A stretch of DNA of 64,000 nt, from the NCBI GenBank assembly GCA_003344405.1, contig NOWV01000123.1:164548-228547 (forward strand), written 5' to 3'. This stretch comes from Trichoplax sp. H2 (taxonomy: Eukaryota > Placozoa > Uniplacotomia > Trichoplacea). Of this stretch, positions 39,651 through 53,100 are shown piece after piece (the first letter of the stretch is position 1; every line of letters starts with the position of its first letter). Under the pieces are notes generated by a model. The model had not been told where the DNA came from, made no database searches, and was given only the letters and a program-made list of their open reading frames with translations. The position numbers and the translations under genes were made by a program.

Positions 39651-42600
39651 TAATTTTGACAATTTTTAAACAAATTTTGTAACTTTATTAGCAATCTTAT
39701 TATTATTACTCTCACGGTTAAAATAATTCTTATCGACAAAGAGATAAAGAATCTGTTAGTATCTAATAGATGTCGGTACCACACTTCTACTGCAAAGTAA
39801 AACTATCACAGGTAGTTCAATTGCTAAAATCGTTTCCAGTAAACTAATTTAGATGGATATTAACTGTAAAGCTATCACTAATTTAAAATAAGTAGTGTGT
39901 AACTTAAGCCTGTCTTATGCACTTCGTCGATATCAAGATATTTGAATATTAGGTCCTATATCGTTGTTTTGCATAGAAAATATCGTTAACATTTTACCAA
40001 GTCGTAACTATTGCGTATTTGAAGCGCTAAATAGATATCAAAGTATTCACTTTTGTAAATTATAAATGGCTAATACATCAAGCTAAGCTCTTTAAGTTGC
40101 CTGACTGTATTATTGATACCACAGAATCCTTTTAAATAGTTTACATTAGATGTACATGAATAAAATTAACTATAACTTAATAAAAGTAAAGTTACCAAAT
40201 TACTCTTATTCATAAGATTCGGCCATTTGAAATCGGTTAGATTTACCTACATATATAATTACAGCCTCTGCTGTTATCCACTGAAAAAGTATATGGCTAG
40301 TTATCAGTATGAATGAAAATTTTTCAATTTGTATTCAATTTGTTTTGTCTACTTGTCATTCCAAGTTATAATAAATGGTTAATGGTCGACATAACACAAA
40401 GTTATTAGGACTTATATCTTACAAGGAATAACAACAAGTGTCTATAACGTGGTACAAAGGGATTATTTCGGAATGAATCATACGGCGCATTATATTTCAA
40501 TTACGGTTTCCAAATAAAATAATCTAAAATTTGACTGGAGATATAACCAAGTGGTTCATAGTAAACTATAGCAATGTAAATCAACTATGTTTGTGAAGAG
40601 ACATTTTTCTTCTTACACTAAATCCAATAATTAAATAGTTATGTGAAAACAAGACCTATCGGTGCTAAATAGTTAGAGATGCTCTCATATTACCGATAAA
40701 AATATTAAAATTAACAAGTAAATGCCAATCACTAGTACTGATAAGAATAGATAATCAACAAGTATACGAGTTTACTATCATAACCTGTGCCTATTTCCAA
40801 AAATAGCTTAAAGTTTTATACGCCTATATTTTAATATGATTGCGTAAGAAAGTTAACTCTTAATGTACTCGTATATGTGATACATCTCTATGGATATACT
40901 TTTAAAGCAGATTAAAACATTATCTAGGATATCTGCTTTACTCAAATGTACACCTTTTCAACCTAGCTTATTATTTTTTATAGATATTATATATCGTAAA
41001 TCACAGTAAAGAAGTTTTTAAATATATACTTTAAAGGTTAACGTTATAAATAGCATTGAGCTTGATACGTTAAATCGCATATCGCCACTGTTTAGAACAG
41101 ACCTTGACAATCACTGCTAATATCAACATTCTAGACGAGCAATTACGTTATCAAAGACAAATCCTAATCATGAAAATTTTGGAAATCATCTTTCTGAAAG
41201 GTGTCTAGATATAATAAGAACGGGGAAAATTTTTTGCTGAACTTACTGCAAAACTCAATATGTAATAATAAGCATAAACTATATTCATCTGATACTAGGT
41301 GTCTGTCTGTTACTTGTAGGAACAAATCTAAAGTTTTATTTCGATAGAAACATAATGTATATCTTTAGATCTGTAAGTAATTATCCATTCTAGATATGAA
41401 TAAGTTTAGAAATAGTTCGAAAATTAAACCGATTATGAGTTAACCTCAGAATCAGTACTAGCAATTTGGACGCTCTGATTAGAAATCTTTAACTATTTTA
41501 ATTAAGACTGTTGGCATTTGATCTTTCATAATTGATTTAAGGACTCCGATTTCACAATATTGCAAAAATCAGATAAGTAAGCTAATCTAGCTAATAAGGC
41601 TAGCGCGAAAAACATGATCATGCAATTATTCGAAAATCGTTTATATTCAACAGAAACTACAAAAATCAATTTAATGCCAGGATATAACCATCCCTACAGT
41701 CAATATAAGCCCAAGAACGCTACTATATCATTAATATTTCTCCCTAGACTGGTAAGTAAAATAGGTTGTGTAAGTAAAGTGGATTTTTCTATTAACAGAT
41801 ACTAACTACAATTCATTAAGAAGTACATTCTATTTTGAAATTATCTAGAGTTGAAGATATTTAATTACTAAAACGCCTAAGTACATTATATAAAAGCACT
41901 ATTGGGTAAAGAAATCAGGCTGAACATAAAATTCTTAGGCTACTGAAAGACCTTGTATGTCGAGCTAGTAGTTAAGAAATAAAGAAATGTATTTCTTGGA
42001 AGGCGCTGCCTAGTGTATAGCGTTTGTATTCTTCTGTATAGTCGATTATCATAACGAATTAATTCTTTCAGCAAAACATTAGACTAAATAGAAAAAGTTA
42101 CATGCTACGTAATATATTAATAAATTTGAAGCTGTTGCAACAATGGTGATTTAATTGAAAGGAAATTATACCGAAATCATTTACATGTTACATTTATGAT
42201 CCATTGAAATTCTACTTGTATAAAATGCTAATTTTTTACTACAAGAATTTGATCTGAAGTATTTGTCAATCCGAAGGAGGATCACCGTACGATACTCATT
42301 TACGATAAGCCAGAGCTTTTGGGGCGAACATATGTGATAGAAGTGCTGTATACTTGTACGACAGTAGTAGTAGTGAGAATAAATGGGAGATACTATACTA
42401 CGTCGTTCTACTTATAAATTCTTTTCGTATTCATCCAATATTCTAGTCAATATGAAATTACCCATCTACGTATAGCAGTTTAAAATCAATGATTATTAAG
42501 TACTGTCGATGAAGTATTGCAATTTACAGTTTAATGCATTACGTTTACCAAAAAATTTCATAAAATTGGCAAAGACAAGACACTTTAACCTGAATCTACA

Positions 42601-42700
42601 GCACTACCCATATTAATAAATAAACAAAAATTTAGAATAAGACGCCATATTTAAAAAATTAACGTTAAAGGCATCCCCAAAATCAGACTTCTCTGAAGAG

Positions 42701-43285
42701 TTGCAACATTGCAATTAGTGAAGAAAATTAATCTGAAATAGGATTTTTCCAATTCAGTATTCAATTGCAGCGAAATATACACTGCTTAATCACCTTATAC
42801 ATAATTGGATTATTCATGTGAGATATTGATTATGGTGCTTTACTAACTTTATTGAGCAAAACAAATTTAATCGGATTGAAATAAGCGAGATCTTGTAGCA
42901 ATATTGCAATTAGCATAAAAAGTTAATTTAAATAAGATTTTTTCAAGTTCAATATTCACTTACTGTGGAATACGCATGAGAAATTCTAGTGAAAGCGATC
43001 AAATACTCTTAAATCGCTTTATGCATCATCCGATTGTTGATGTGAGATAAGATAGTGTTTTGCTAACTTTGGTAAGCAGGGCAAATTTAATCGGATTTAA
43101 ACAAGCGAAATCTTGTAGCAATATCACAACTAGTATAGAAATTAACTTAAAATAGGATTTTTCAGTACAGTATTCAAATACAGTGGAAAAGGTAGCAAGA
43201 ATTCTAATGAATTCGATCAAAAACTGCTGAATTGCTTTATACTCGTATATAATCCGATTGTTTATGTTGGTATCTTTATTGAGTA
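42701..43285. repeat. diverged tandem repeat, three units of about 190-220 bp
   Basis: Units begin near 42701, 42893 and 43113. Each starts ttg[c/t]a[a/g]ca-at and then runs gcaattag / aataggattttt / agtattca, an attg or ccgattgtt...tgtgagat block, ctaacttt.gt.agca, and caaatttaatcgga[t]t.aa...aagcga[g/a]atc. The third unit is truncated at its 3' end. There is no coding capacity. Confidence 0.65.
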
Positions 43286-43923
43286 ATGTCCTTAATAATC
43301 AATATTATACATACTTGACTGCTTTATGGATAAACTTATTAGAGTATTTCTCTAACGTACGCGATAAGCCAACCGAATAGAAACATCAAAATATTAGACT
43401 CCCGAGTTTCTGCACTTCAAAATTCTTAAAATTGTCATGACTTACTTTATAGCATAACGTGAATATTGTTGTTCATCAAGATTTGGGAAAAAATCAAATT
43501 TATTGGTTAAGTACCGTAGCGTAAACATATTATTGTCTTCCTGCAATCTACTTATATATACACAATTGTAATGCGTTACTTTTTTAGAAATCTTTCCAAT
43601 AATTTGAACTTTAGTTCCTGTAAATTGTTTTACGAGGTGATAAGATAATGGGCGAACTGGGACGGTTCAGGTTTACTGTAAAAGTGTTGCTCAGTATAAC
43701 AAATTAGTTCTAGTAGGATGAACAAGCAATATGGATTCGATATAATACTAGATTAGCAACATAAATTCCCATAATGATGGCTACCAATTAAGGATCAGTT
43801 TAATTAGTTCATGAAATATACATATTAATTTATTTAACTTCATTGTAGCATTAACTGGAAGCCGGAATGAAAATAATACCTTAGAGTATATCTATGTACG
43901 TGTCAGTTGAATAAAGGCCAGTT

Positions 43924-44163
43924 ATGAATAATCGAGGATTCAAATTTCTAAAAATCTGTAATTGGCATCGAATAACGCCGTCGTTGACAAAATTGCAGCA
44001 GATCTCCTCAATCATTCTTATCAAAACAGCTGTACGAAGATTGATTTTTAGTTACAACAATTATACTGTTGAGAGACATTTTAGCCTGGAAAAGTGTGAT
44101 TTAATTATGATGGTGTGTGCTATTCAAAGACGCTTGAAAGAAATCAACTTATTAGCTAGTTAA
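43924..44163 (+). other. orphan open reading frame of 79 codons
   Basis: An ATG-initiated frame with mixed codon use, a basic composition and no low complexity (begins MNNRGFKFLKICNWHRITPS). It resembles no family I recognise, has no clear splice partner and stands alone in the gene-poor stretch. It may be chance; listed because it is the best ORF in that stretch. Confidence 0.15.
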
Positions 44164-47100
44164 TTAAATACTGGATTGATTTATAGGAATCTGATTATTA
44201 CTTTTGTTTTAGCAAGTCTTTTCGAAGATAAATTCCTTTTAATTTTATTATGTAATGAAGCGAATGAACTGGTTTCGATTTTTTCGAAATCATTACTTTA
44301 TGTTTACAGATGACGTTACTGATACATTATGATGAATTTTGTTTTAACTGACCTTTATTGAAATAACTAGCCTTGCTTATAATTTAAATATAATGATTTT
44401 GTTTTACCTATTCGGTCACTAAGACGCTATTAGTGCCACTACTATTATCCACTCTTGTAATATTTTTTTGCAGCCAATCCTAAATTTTAAGGAATCTATC
44501 TTATTCTAAAAGCTGGATTAATTCTATAGCAACACGGTGTATATGAATACACAGCCTTCCACTGCCTTAAAAGAAGCTAAATTGATCGGAAATTCATTCA
44601 TTTTATAATATACTAGGATGTTGAGGTACAAACATCCTCAGATTTGTTACGACAGAAGGAAATATTATGAAAGCCAACATGATTATTAATAGATAGTTTA
44701 ATATTTTATTTTGAAGCCCAGTAACTTCTTATCTTTCTTAAGTGATTTTTAGCTCAAAAAATCTGTGTACTGAAGCACAGATCGTTAAGGGTTAGAGATC
44801 GAAACTTTTCATTTATATATCATATAGCTGAGCTTATGAAATTCCATATATTTATGTTGCACTAGCTCACTTGTTATTTATGACATATATGCTGAACATT
44901 GTATATCGCATAACTTCAAATGTATCATCTATCTAGGAACAAAAAGCGATGTCTGTTATTACGTGCAGATTAATGCAATTATGAAATCAGTCGCGTGCAT
45001 ATGTATAATACTGATGTTTAGTAGGGACGAAATTCTTTAGTTCTTGAAAATTTTTTATACACCATACATATTCAACACATTATATAGTTGAATGAGTGGC
45101 TTATTTCGGACGTTCAGGAAAATATTAATATATCATAGCTCAATAACTGGGAACGACTCCAGAGTCTTAGCGGATATGGCTAAGACGATATTACCAAGGA
45201 AGTCATGAGCTATTAGGTTCTCAATTCGCCTCAATATTCTATTTATATATATATATCGCAATGAAGTGGCGGAAAGGAAGATATTTATAGAAAATTTAAT
45301 AATTATATAAGTATTCTTCTGTATGTCTTAAGATAAAGCTACAGTAATAACAATAATACTGTAGTATATTAGATTTCCACTAGTAGCGATAAGTATACTC
45401 AGTAACAATAATTTGATGCAATTGGAAGCAGCATTTAATGTTCTACCCGAATTATAGGTGATAGTTCACATTACATTACCATAATCGAAGGCAATATTAA
45501 GCGGCAACAATATTTTCTTGAATTAATTTTACCTGTACCGAGTCAATCAAACGTGAAGTTTAAATATTATTACTTTTTCATGATTAAAATCAATTTCGTA
45601 TTGCATAATGGCCTTATGATGATTCGAACCAAATTTTTAGTCAATAGAACACTTTTGAAGCGATATAAGCTTCCTGAAAAGTAAATTAATCAAGTATTGT
45701 TTGGGATTGTTTGGACAGGTGCACGTAACCTTATCAACATTTCACATGTAGATACAGTATACGCATATGCGTGAATAACTACCAGTACCCATTGCTGTGT
45801 CTTATAATTTCATTTAATAGTAATATAAGTTAAAATTAAGACACTTAAGAACACATCCTTTATATTATACATCCCAATTGTGTCTAGTTGATAGTTTTTC
45901 TTTTTAAAGTCATCCTAAATGATGTCCTGTTATTCCTAATGATTAAAAGCCGCCCTTGTCTATTACTTTATACAAAATTTACTGTAAATAGCTCTTTCTT
46001 AATTAATCTACGGATAAAGATAACGACGTTTATATACATAGTTTTACTTGGTATTGTGCCACATGAAGTATGGTAAGAATCGAAAGTTGGAGTTTTAACT
46101 CTAAAGAAATTAAATATCGTTAAAATACTTAAACTTCGAATTATAGACAGCTATCTATTTAATTTTAAAGTAGACTATATTTATTTATTTTCTGACATAA
46201 GAGCTTTTTGATATTTTAATGAAAAAATAATTATATTATTGACATACAAAAAGATCATAATTGCTAAGATACAAATGGCATGACAGAATCTTATCTGCTG
46301 TAATTCGAATTGTCGCTCCGCTCCGACTCACGCAGCGTTCGCAACAAACAAATTTTCGAATATTTCCTGCGTCATTAAGCTCACTTTATTTTGCGACGTG
46401 TTCTTTAAGGTATAAATTGTATAAATTGCGCCATAAATTAAAAATTTTTGAAGTATCATCTTCTCAATGCATACGACAAGAGTAAATAAGATGAAAGTTT
46501 TACACGTGTCGGTATCATCTCAATAAGTTGGTGATATCATTAAATTTATATATGGACTTTCCTTCGATGTTCATATCTTCAGTATAACTTTTTAATTATA
46601 CTACATCTTCCATTTAGTTTCTCGCATGCACAGTAAATAGAAATTGTGCAAGTGTATATGTGTAAATCAAAATTAGCTGTTAGATCATTTATTCTTTCTA
46701 TGTTGACATTTAATAATTTTTCTGCTGTTAAATCCTTTTAATTTTTACGAGACTAATATCGAAAATACTAATGTAAAAATTCTAATAGCAAGTTTACTAT
46801 TGCCAATGATTCACAGCTGCAAGGATTTGGTCAACTTGGTATATCTGATATTTATAATAAGCTTATAGGGATCATTTTAGTAGCTGATTTTATGATCTAA
46901 TTGAGAGCCAATGTAAATTTTCTTACTAATGATCTAGTAAGAATGCTATTCTTTGGAATATAGTAACATAGCAGTAGTCCTTGTTGACCAATCTAGTATT
47001 TCGAATTCTTCAATTTGAAACTTTATATGATCTATCAAATTTCTGTAGAGTCGGTCATCTTAATCATGTTACGTATACACTCTACCAATTGAAATAATAC

Positions 47101-50100
47101 GCTATGAGTTATTGCAGAAATTTTACCATTAGCCAGTAATCAGACTCCGAATATGAATGCAGCGAACAATATGCAGTTTGTTAAATCAGATTAAGTCGTA
47201 AGTAGAACCGATTAGTGATAACCGCAAAATTTAATCTACATCAAAGAGAGAAGTTATAAAATACCTATTAGCCTGAAGTTAACTTCAGCCATTAAGCTTG
47301 TATAAAATTCAAATTCTTTTTAATCTGTAAATTTCGAACTTGGATGTCTTATTGCATCAATTTAATCTGCAATCATTCCAATTTAACCCGATATTTTCTA
47401 ATACAAGTTTTACTTACACCCCACTACCTACTCTCTTCTAATGTGATGTGATCAACTAACTTACTAGCTGCTTAGTCACTCCAACTGACTACGGAGAGAT
47501 ACTGTAAGTAAGACTAACAACTTCCTCACAAGTATAATAAGCGGCTTGTTGTAAGATCAGTTTTATGAGTTTTTAATTCTATTCATATAACGAAAGTATA
47601 GTACCTTGTCGTACACTAACAACTAGAAAATGCTTTCAGTGTAGGATTTTTCATTTCAATAGGTACAGTCCATACTGCAGATATTATTTAGGATTTATTT
47701 AATAATAAAATTAAGTAAATTTTGCCTGGTAACATAAAATTAAATTAATATTACGGCAAAGAGATACAAGATGGCGCATTAAAACTATTTTTATTTAGAT
47801 ATTAACGATCAGTACAGTAATCAATTTTATGTTAATATTTCGAACATTTTAAAATGTTAAGTCAGCCGATGTCGTCTCGTGGATGCCCCTAGAATCTAAT
47901 ATCATTAATATTTATGCTAGATAGATTAGCGTATAGTAGAGTAAATGTCTCTGGTTCTGTCAGCACGCTCAGTTATTTTGTAATAGACTATTATGTCATT
48001 AATATCATTTGTGATTTCTGATGAATGCAACTGTTGTAGTGTTAGCAACCGTTGCACGGTAAATAAATTTTGAATAAATGTTATTATTCATTTAATTCAG
48101 TTATGCGATAGTATCAACGATTAATTTAGCTATTAGTTTTGTTATTAATATCCTTTTTCATTTACGATATAGTACGGAATTTATATGGCTTTATTTGCAA
48201 CTCTCAGGTGCTTCTATTGAGAAACTTTGGGGGATGTTATATCAATTAACTAAAAAAGATGAGATTTAATAACAAAATAATTCTTGTAATCGTTAATAAT
48301 AGTTTCGGTTATTTTGATTACCCGTTGTTGTCGCATGAAGTAATAAAATAATTTTTCTTCACTTCCAATATTATTTGTGTCTTACGAAGAGAAAGTAGTT
48401 ATCCGTTTATTGTATTTTACTAACAAAATTGGTGCTTTCATTTAGAATTCATTGAATAATGAATTGCCTAATAGAATTTATACCAGAATTGTTCTAGTAG
48501 GCAGGAATAAACAGTCTGTAATTGATTTATTGGACCAACTGAGTTGAATCACAATATGCCAGGCTTTGTTCATTGATTGTGGATATTGGCGATAATATAA
48601 TTGCGATTTGGCACCTGCTACAAATTCAATTTCATTTAACAAAATGAAATTATCTACATCAATGAAATGATGTTAGATAAAATTAGAAAGAATAGATTCA
48701 CCTTATTGGCCGCTTGTTAGTTTTGATTATTTCGTGCAATTTATTTAACACTCGATGAACTCTTGATAAGCGACCAGCAGCAAAATATCAGAATTATTAG
48801 GGAGGATTGAATGCAGCAAATCTGATAATTACTTTCTAAATGCAAGGGGTTTAAATTTTCTTCGCTAAAATAAGTTTTCAATTTTGAAATGATGATTAAT
48901 ATATTGTAAATTTTTCTTATCTTAATTTTAATTGTTGATTAAAATGAAATTTGACATTCTGGTTTTATCCTTGTATAACTTGAATATTACTTAAATTGAC
49001 ATACTGCTTACCGCCTACTCTATAAATTTAGCAAAATAAGAAGTTTACCAATTTTTTCTTCGTTAATGCAATTGGTGTAATCGCTTGTCGCGAATTGCTA
49101 TAGGTATGCTTTGCTAGTATCGGAGGTCTGAACTCAATTAAAAACGAAAATAATTCCTTGTATATATATTAAAGGGTCATTTGTGGAGTATAGCTTCGAA
49201 AATAATTAGAAATATGGCATAAGAAATTGCAATCTATGCAGCTTGGTGACAGCTCCAACTTACAATTATAATTATTTATAAAAGATATTTAATTGACACT
49301 ATATTAATCAAATAAGCCAGTAATAAAGGTATCTGCTAATTATTATCTTGGATGTATACGATAACTTCCAACTTCATCATTAACATTCTACTATCAGAAT
49401 TAGGATGTTTATCACCTAGAACAATTTAATTCGATATTAGTATGAAGTCTATTTGGTAAATCATAATTGTATCTATTCTTTCCATAAATATATTCGATCC
49501 TGCTACTTCATTAACCTCATAAGAATTTATTTATGGCTTCCTTACATTGCTTAGGCAACGCGATTTGGTACGATGCCTGATTTTTAATCAATGACATATT
49601 TATAAGAAATTTCTATTATTCCTGTATTAATTACATATAGAAATCCACATAGATTACTATTTTAAATTGATGCCTTATGGTTAAGTAATGAAATAGTAAT
49701 ATCAATAACACCAGCAATCCCATAAGATTTCTAAAGTTGTATTTAATTCTAGGAATATGGAAGTTAACTACAATCAAGTGCATTGATCATATTAGCCTAT
49801 TATCTTTATTATTCATCATAACAGGATCCGTAATATATAAAAGTGCACATTAACATTTTTATCCTTCGAATTGAATTTGATATTCTGTTCTTGCTATTGA
49901 TTAAAGATATTAAAATCTGCATAGCCAGCAATTTGTTATTTTGTATGTTATTCAGATTATTGATAGTTATATTGTGATGACATGTGAAAGACTGCATATA
50001 GCAATCATTGAATTTTATAATTGTACTTGATGGTAATTTAAATACAATACAAATGAATTAAAGGAAAGAAGATAAGTCTATGATAAGATCATAAATTCAA

Positions 50101-53100
50101 TACTTTTATTATGATTTCGTTCAAATTAACTCAACTAATAATAACGATGATAAAGAAAGGTCTGCTATCTATTATTTATCTATAAGAGACTAATTCTTTA
50201 AACAGGATAATCAGTGCTAAATCGTAATTTTACTACTCTACAGCATAACAGTAAACCGGATGGGCTCAGTAAAATAAATAAATCAATGCTCACCAGATGT
50301 TATTAGTAACCGTGTTATTATGATAGCAGATTCAAACAGAATATGTTTAATAATGGGCTATTGTTTGCCAGTTGGCAAATTGAGCTAAAAGAGACGAGAC
50401 ATGCAGATATATATCAACAAATGCCCGTATTACTTAAAATTACGCTATTTGGTGTAATCATTGAACCTCCTTAACGGTCTTATTTTTTATCCTACTGTAT
50501 GTTTTGTGCCAATGCAGGTTGTTGCAAGTCAGTTATAAAATAACTAGCTCTATTGATAACGATATTCTATAATGAATAGTTGAGTTCATTTTCCATTATG
50601 ACTGTAGCTAAGTAAAAGCTGTTAATATCACCACAGGAAATACGCAATATCCTACTACTGTCTTATAAGATACTGTCATATCCAAGTATTAATTTAATTT
50701 TTTCCGAATTTTATCGCAAATGCGAATTTGCAACAGTAATATAATCACACAGGTTCAGCTGTTTCAACCAAAATTCAATTACAATTCGTCTCACTGATAT
50801 TTTTGGCGTAATCTTGGTTTTTTAAAATATTGTCTTACTATAAGATAAATAAGTCAACGTATTTACGTTATCAACAGATCACATCTATAGTAATATCTAT
50901 TTTAATTATCACTCGTAGATAGGTTATCAACACAAAAAATTTTACTGCTAAAATAATTCAAATTGAAGTATGTTAAAATATGGCAATGTCAGTTATTTCT
51001 TTTCTTGGATTTGTTTAGAATTTTATTTAGATTTGTAATTTTAATCTATACCAGAAACCTGAAGTAAGCACTAAGGAATTAACATTAGTCAATGAGTTGA
51101 CTGGATTAATTAATTTTAGATCAGATTCTGTAAGATGTATGAAATAAATTTATGATGATAATAGGGTTTGTAGTCTAAAATAATAGTGATCATAAGCGTG
51201 ATCGTTAAAATGGTAAATCTCATTTACTGTAATTAGTACCCGTATATCATCTTGTTAATACTGCAGTCCTTAAATAAGTAAATATTGTTATGATTTTTTG
51301 GCTCCATATGAATTCATATTGCTAATTGCATGATTTAAAATAATAAATAAATAATGTAATAAAAGATAAAATAAGAACTTCACATCATTTTATCTTGTAA
51401 CGTCAAAATAAACCTATTTTCCATAATGTAATCATAACATGGAAATAATGTCGTAAAATATACTAGCTGTAGCAAATTTCATCTACTGCATGCATCAACC
51501 GAAAGTAGCCTATCCTAAGGAAAAATGTATCCTGTTAATTTTTAATATCGTCACCGAGGAAAATAACAATTCATGAACAACAGCTTGTATGAACTTACGG
51601 TAGTCAATTAAGGTGAATAAGTAGAACACACTAACAGTTACTCACGTTTGTTATTTTTGTCGTATGATTCATAAAAATATCATATATAATATCATATTAT
51701 GGATGTTTATATAAAATATTTCATGTTAATAAACAAGATATCGTTCTAAAGTCCATTGTATCTAGTCTTTAGCGTACAGTATAGTTGATGATTGTTTTTT
51801 GAGGAAAGTTGTCGAAAATACGGTGCAATAAGAAGAGGCCAAAAATAGAAAGTAGAACGATCAAAAAAAAACCTAATGCCATCTTGTACTTGTTGTAGCT
51901 AAACAACTTAAGAATTATTAAAATCCAAAGCGTATAATTAAAAAATTAAAATTATAATGTATTACATAAGATTAATTTATCTTTTAATTAGTAATGAAGA
52001 CATAAGCTACAATACAGTAATAGAAAGAAATATGAACACTTGATCACATTAATAGCTGAGTTAATTTAAAGTCGACGAATATGAGTTTCAAAATGACATT
52101 ATTGATTAGTCACAAGGTGAGAGAATAAGTTGTTATTATTTCATGGAAACATAATCCGGCCAATGAGTCAACTTAAAAGATGAAAGGAATTTAATAAAAT
52201 AGTCATTTTAACTATTGATAACGTAATTGAATTGTCATTAAAGTGAATCAAAATAAAATCTAGATTAACATGCAGATGAATAATTCACTATCATTTGTCA
52301 TTATTAAGGTAACAATATGCAATTAAACTGTGATGTAACATCTTCTTATTTAAAAAGAATTGCCTGCAATCCAACTGTTTTCATTCTCTATGATCATCGC
52401 TAGATAATTGTAGGCATTTGATCAGCAATTAATTTTACTAGATATCTTACGAAAGAAAAATAAATTTTATCTTTTCCCAATTTGATGAAATGGATTAAAA
52501 TCGTTTTATTGATGATGGGGGAAATGATAGACTGAATTCGTATGGCAGCTGCCACACGTCTTTCTCGTTACCATATGTTTTATTATATTTTAATCATCTT
52601 ATTTCTTTCCATCTGGTTGCCGTTGACCATTATTCTATATTTATTCATCTTTTGATTTCTTACCCCCTAGTGTTAGCTAAAAAAATCAAGGCGGTTTCTT
52701 TAACTATAAGCGCCACTAAATTGATATTTAGTTAAAAGCTATTGAATTTATTCAAGTCAAATAGTCTATTATAAATTTGAATTATCTCATTATTACTTGG
52801 ACGTGTGTGCTTGCCTATGGAAGTGTGTAAAAGCGTGTAAGGTTAATCTATCTGTCATCATTAAGGATTTGAAGATCAATCAATCAATCAAATTATTCAC
52901 GTCATGATCTTGCTTTTGTCACATACTATTATCGAAATTATAATATTATTCATATTAATAATCTAGCTCTTCTCTTCCGTCCATAACATAGATTTTGTAA
53001 TTTGAGATTTATCTACTGTAATACTTTTTTTCACTTAATCCTATTGAAAACATGATCAATTTAGATTTAAAATAGCTTACTACCGGTATTGACTTAAAGC

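Noticed and set aside
45621-45640. ttcgaacc box suggesting a tRNA B-box on the minus strand
   Set aside because: No matching A-box, acceptor stem or cloverleaf could be found around it.
46261-46485. 74-codon frame with a GC-richer patch
   Set aside because: There is no ATG start, no homology, and no splice partners in the gene-poor region.
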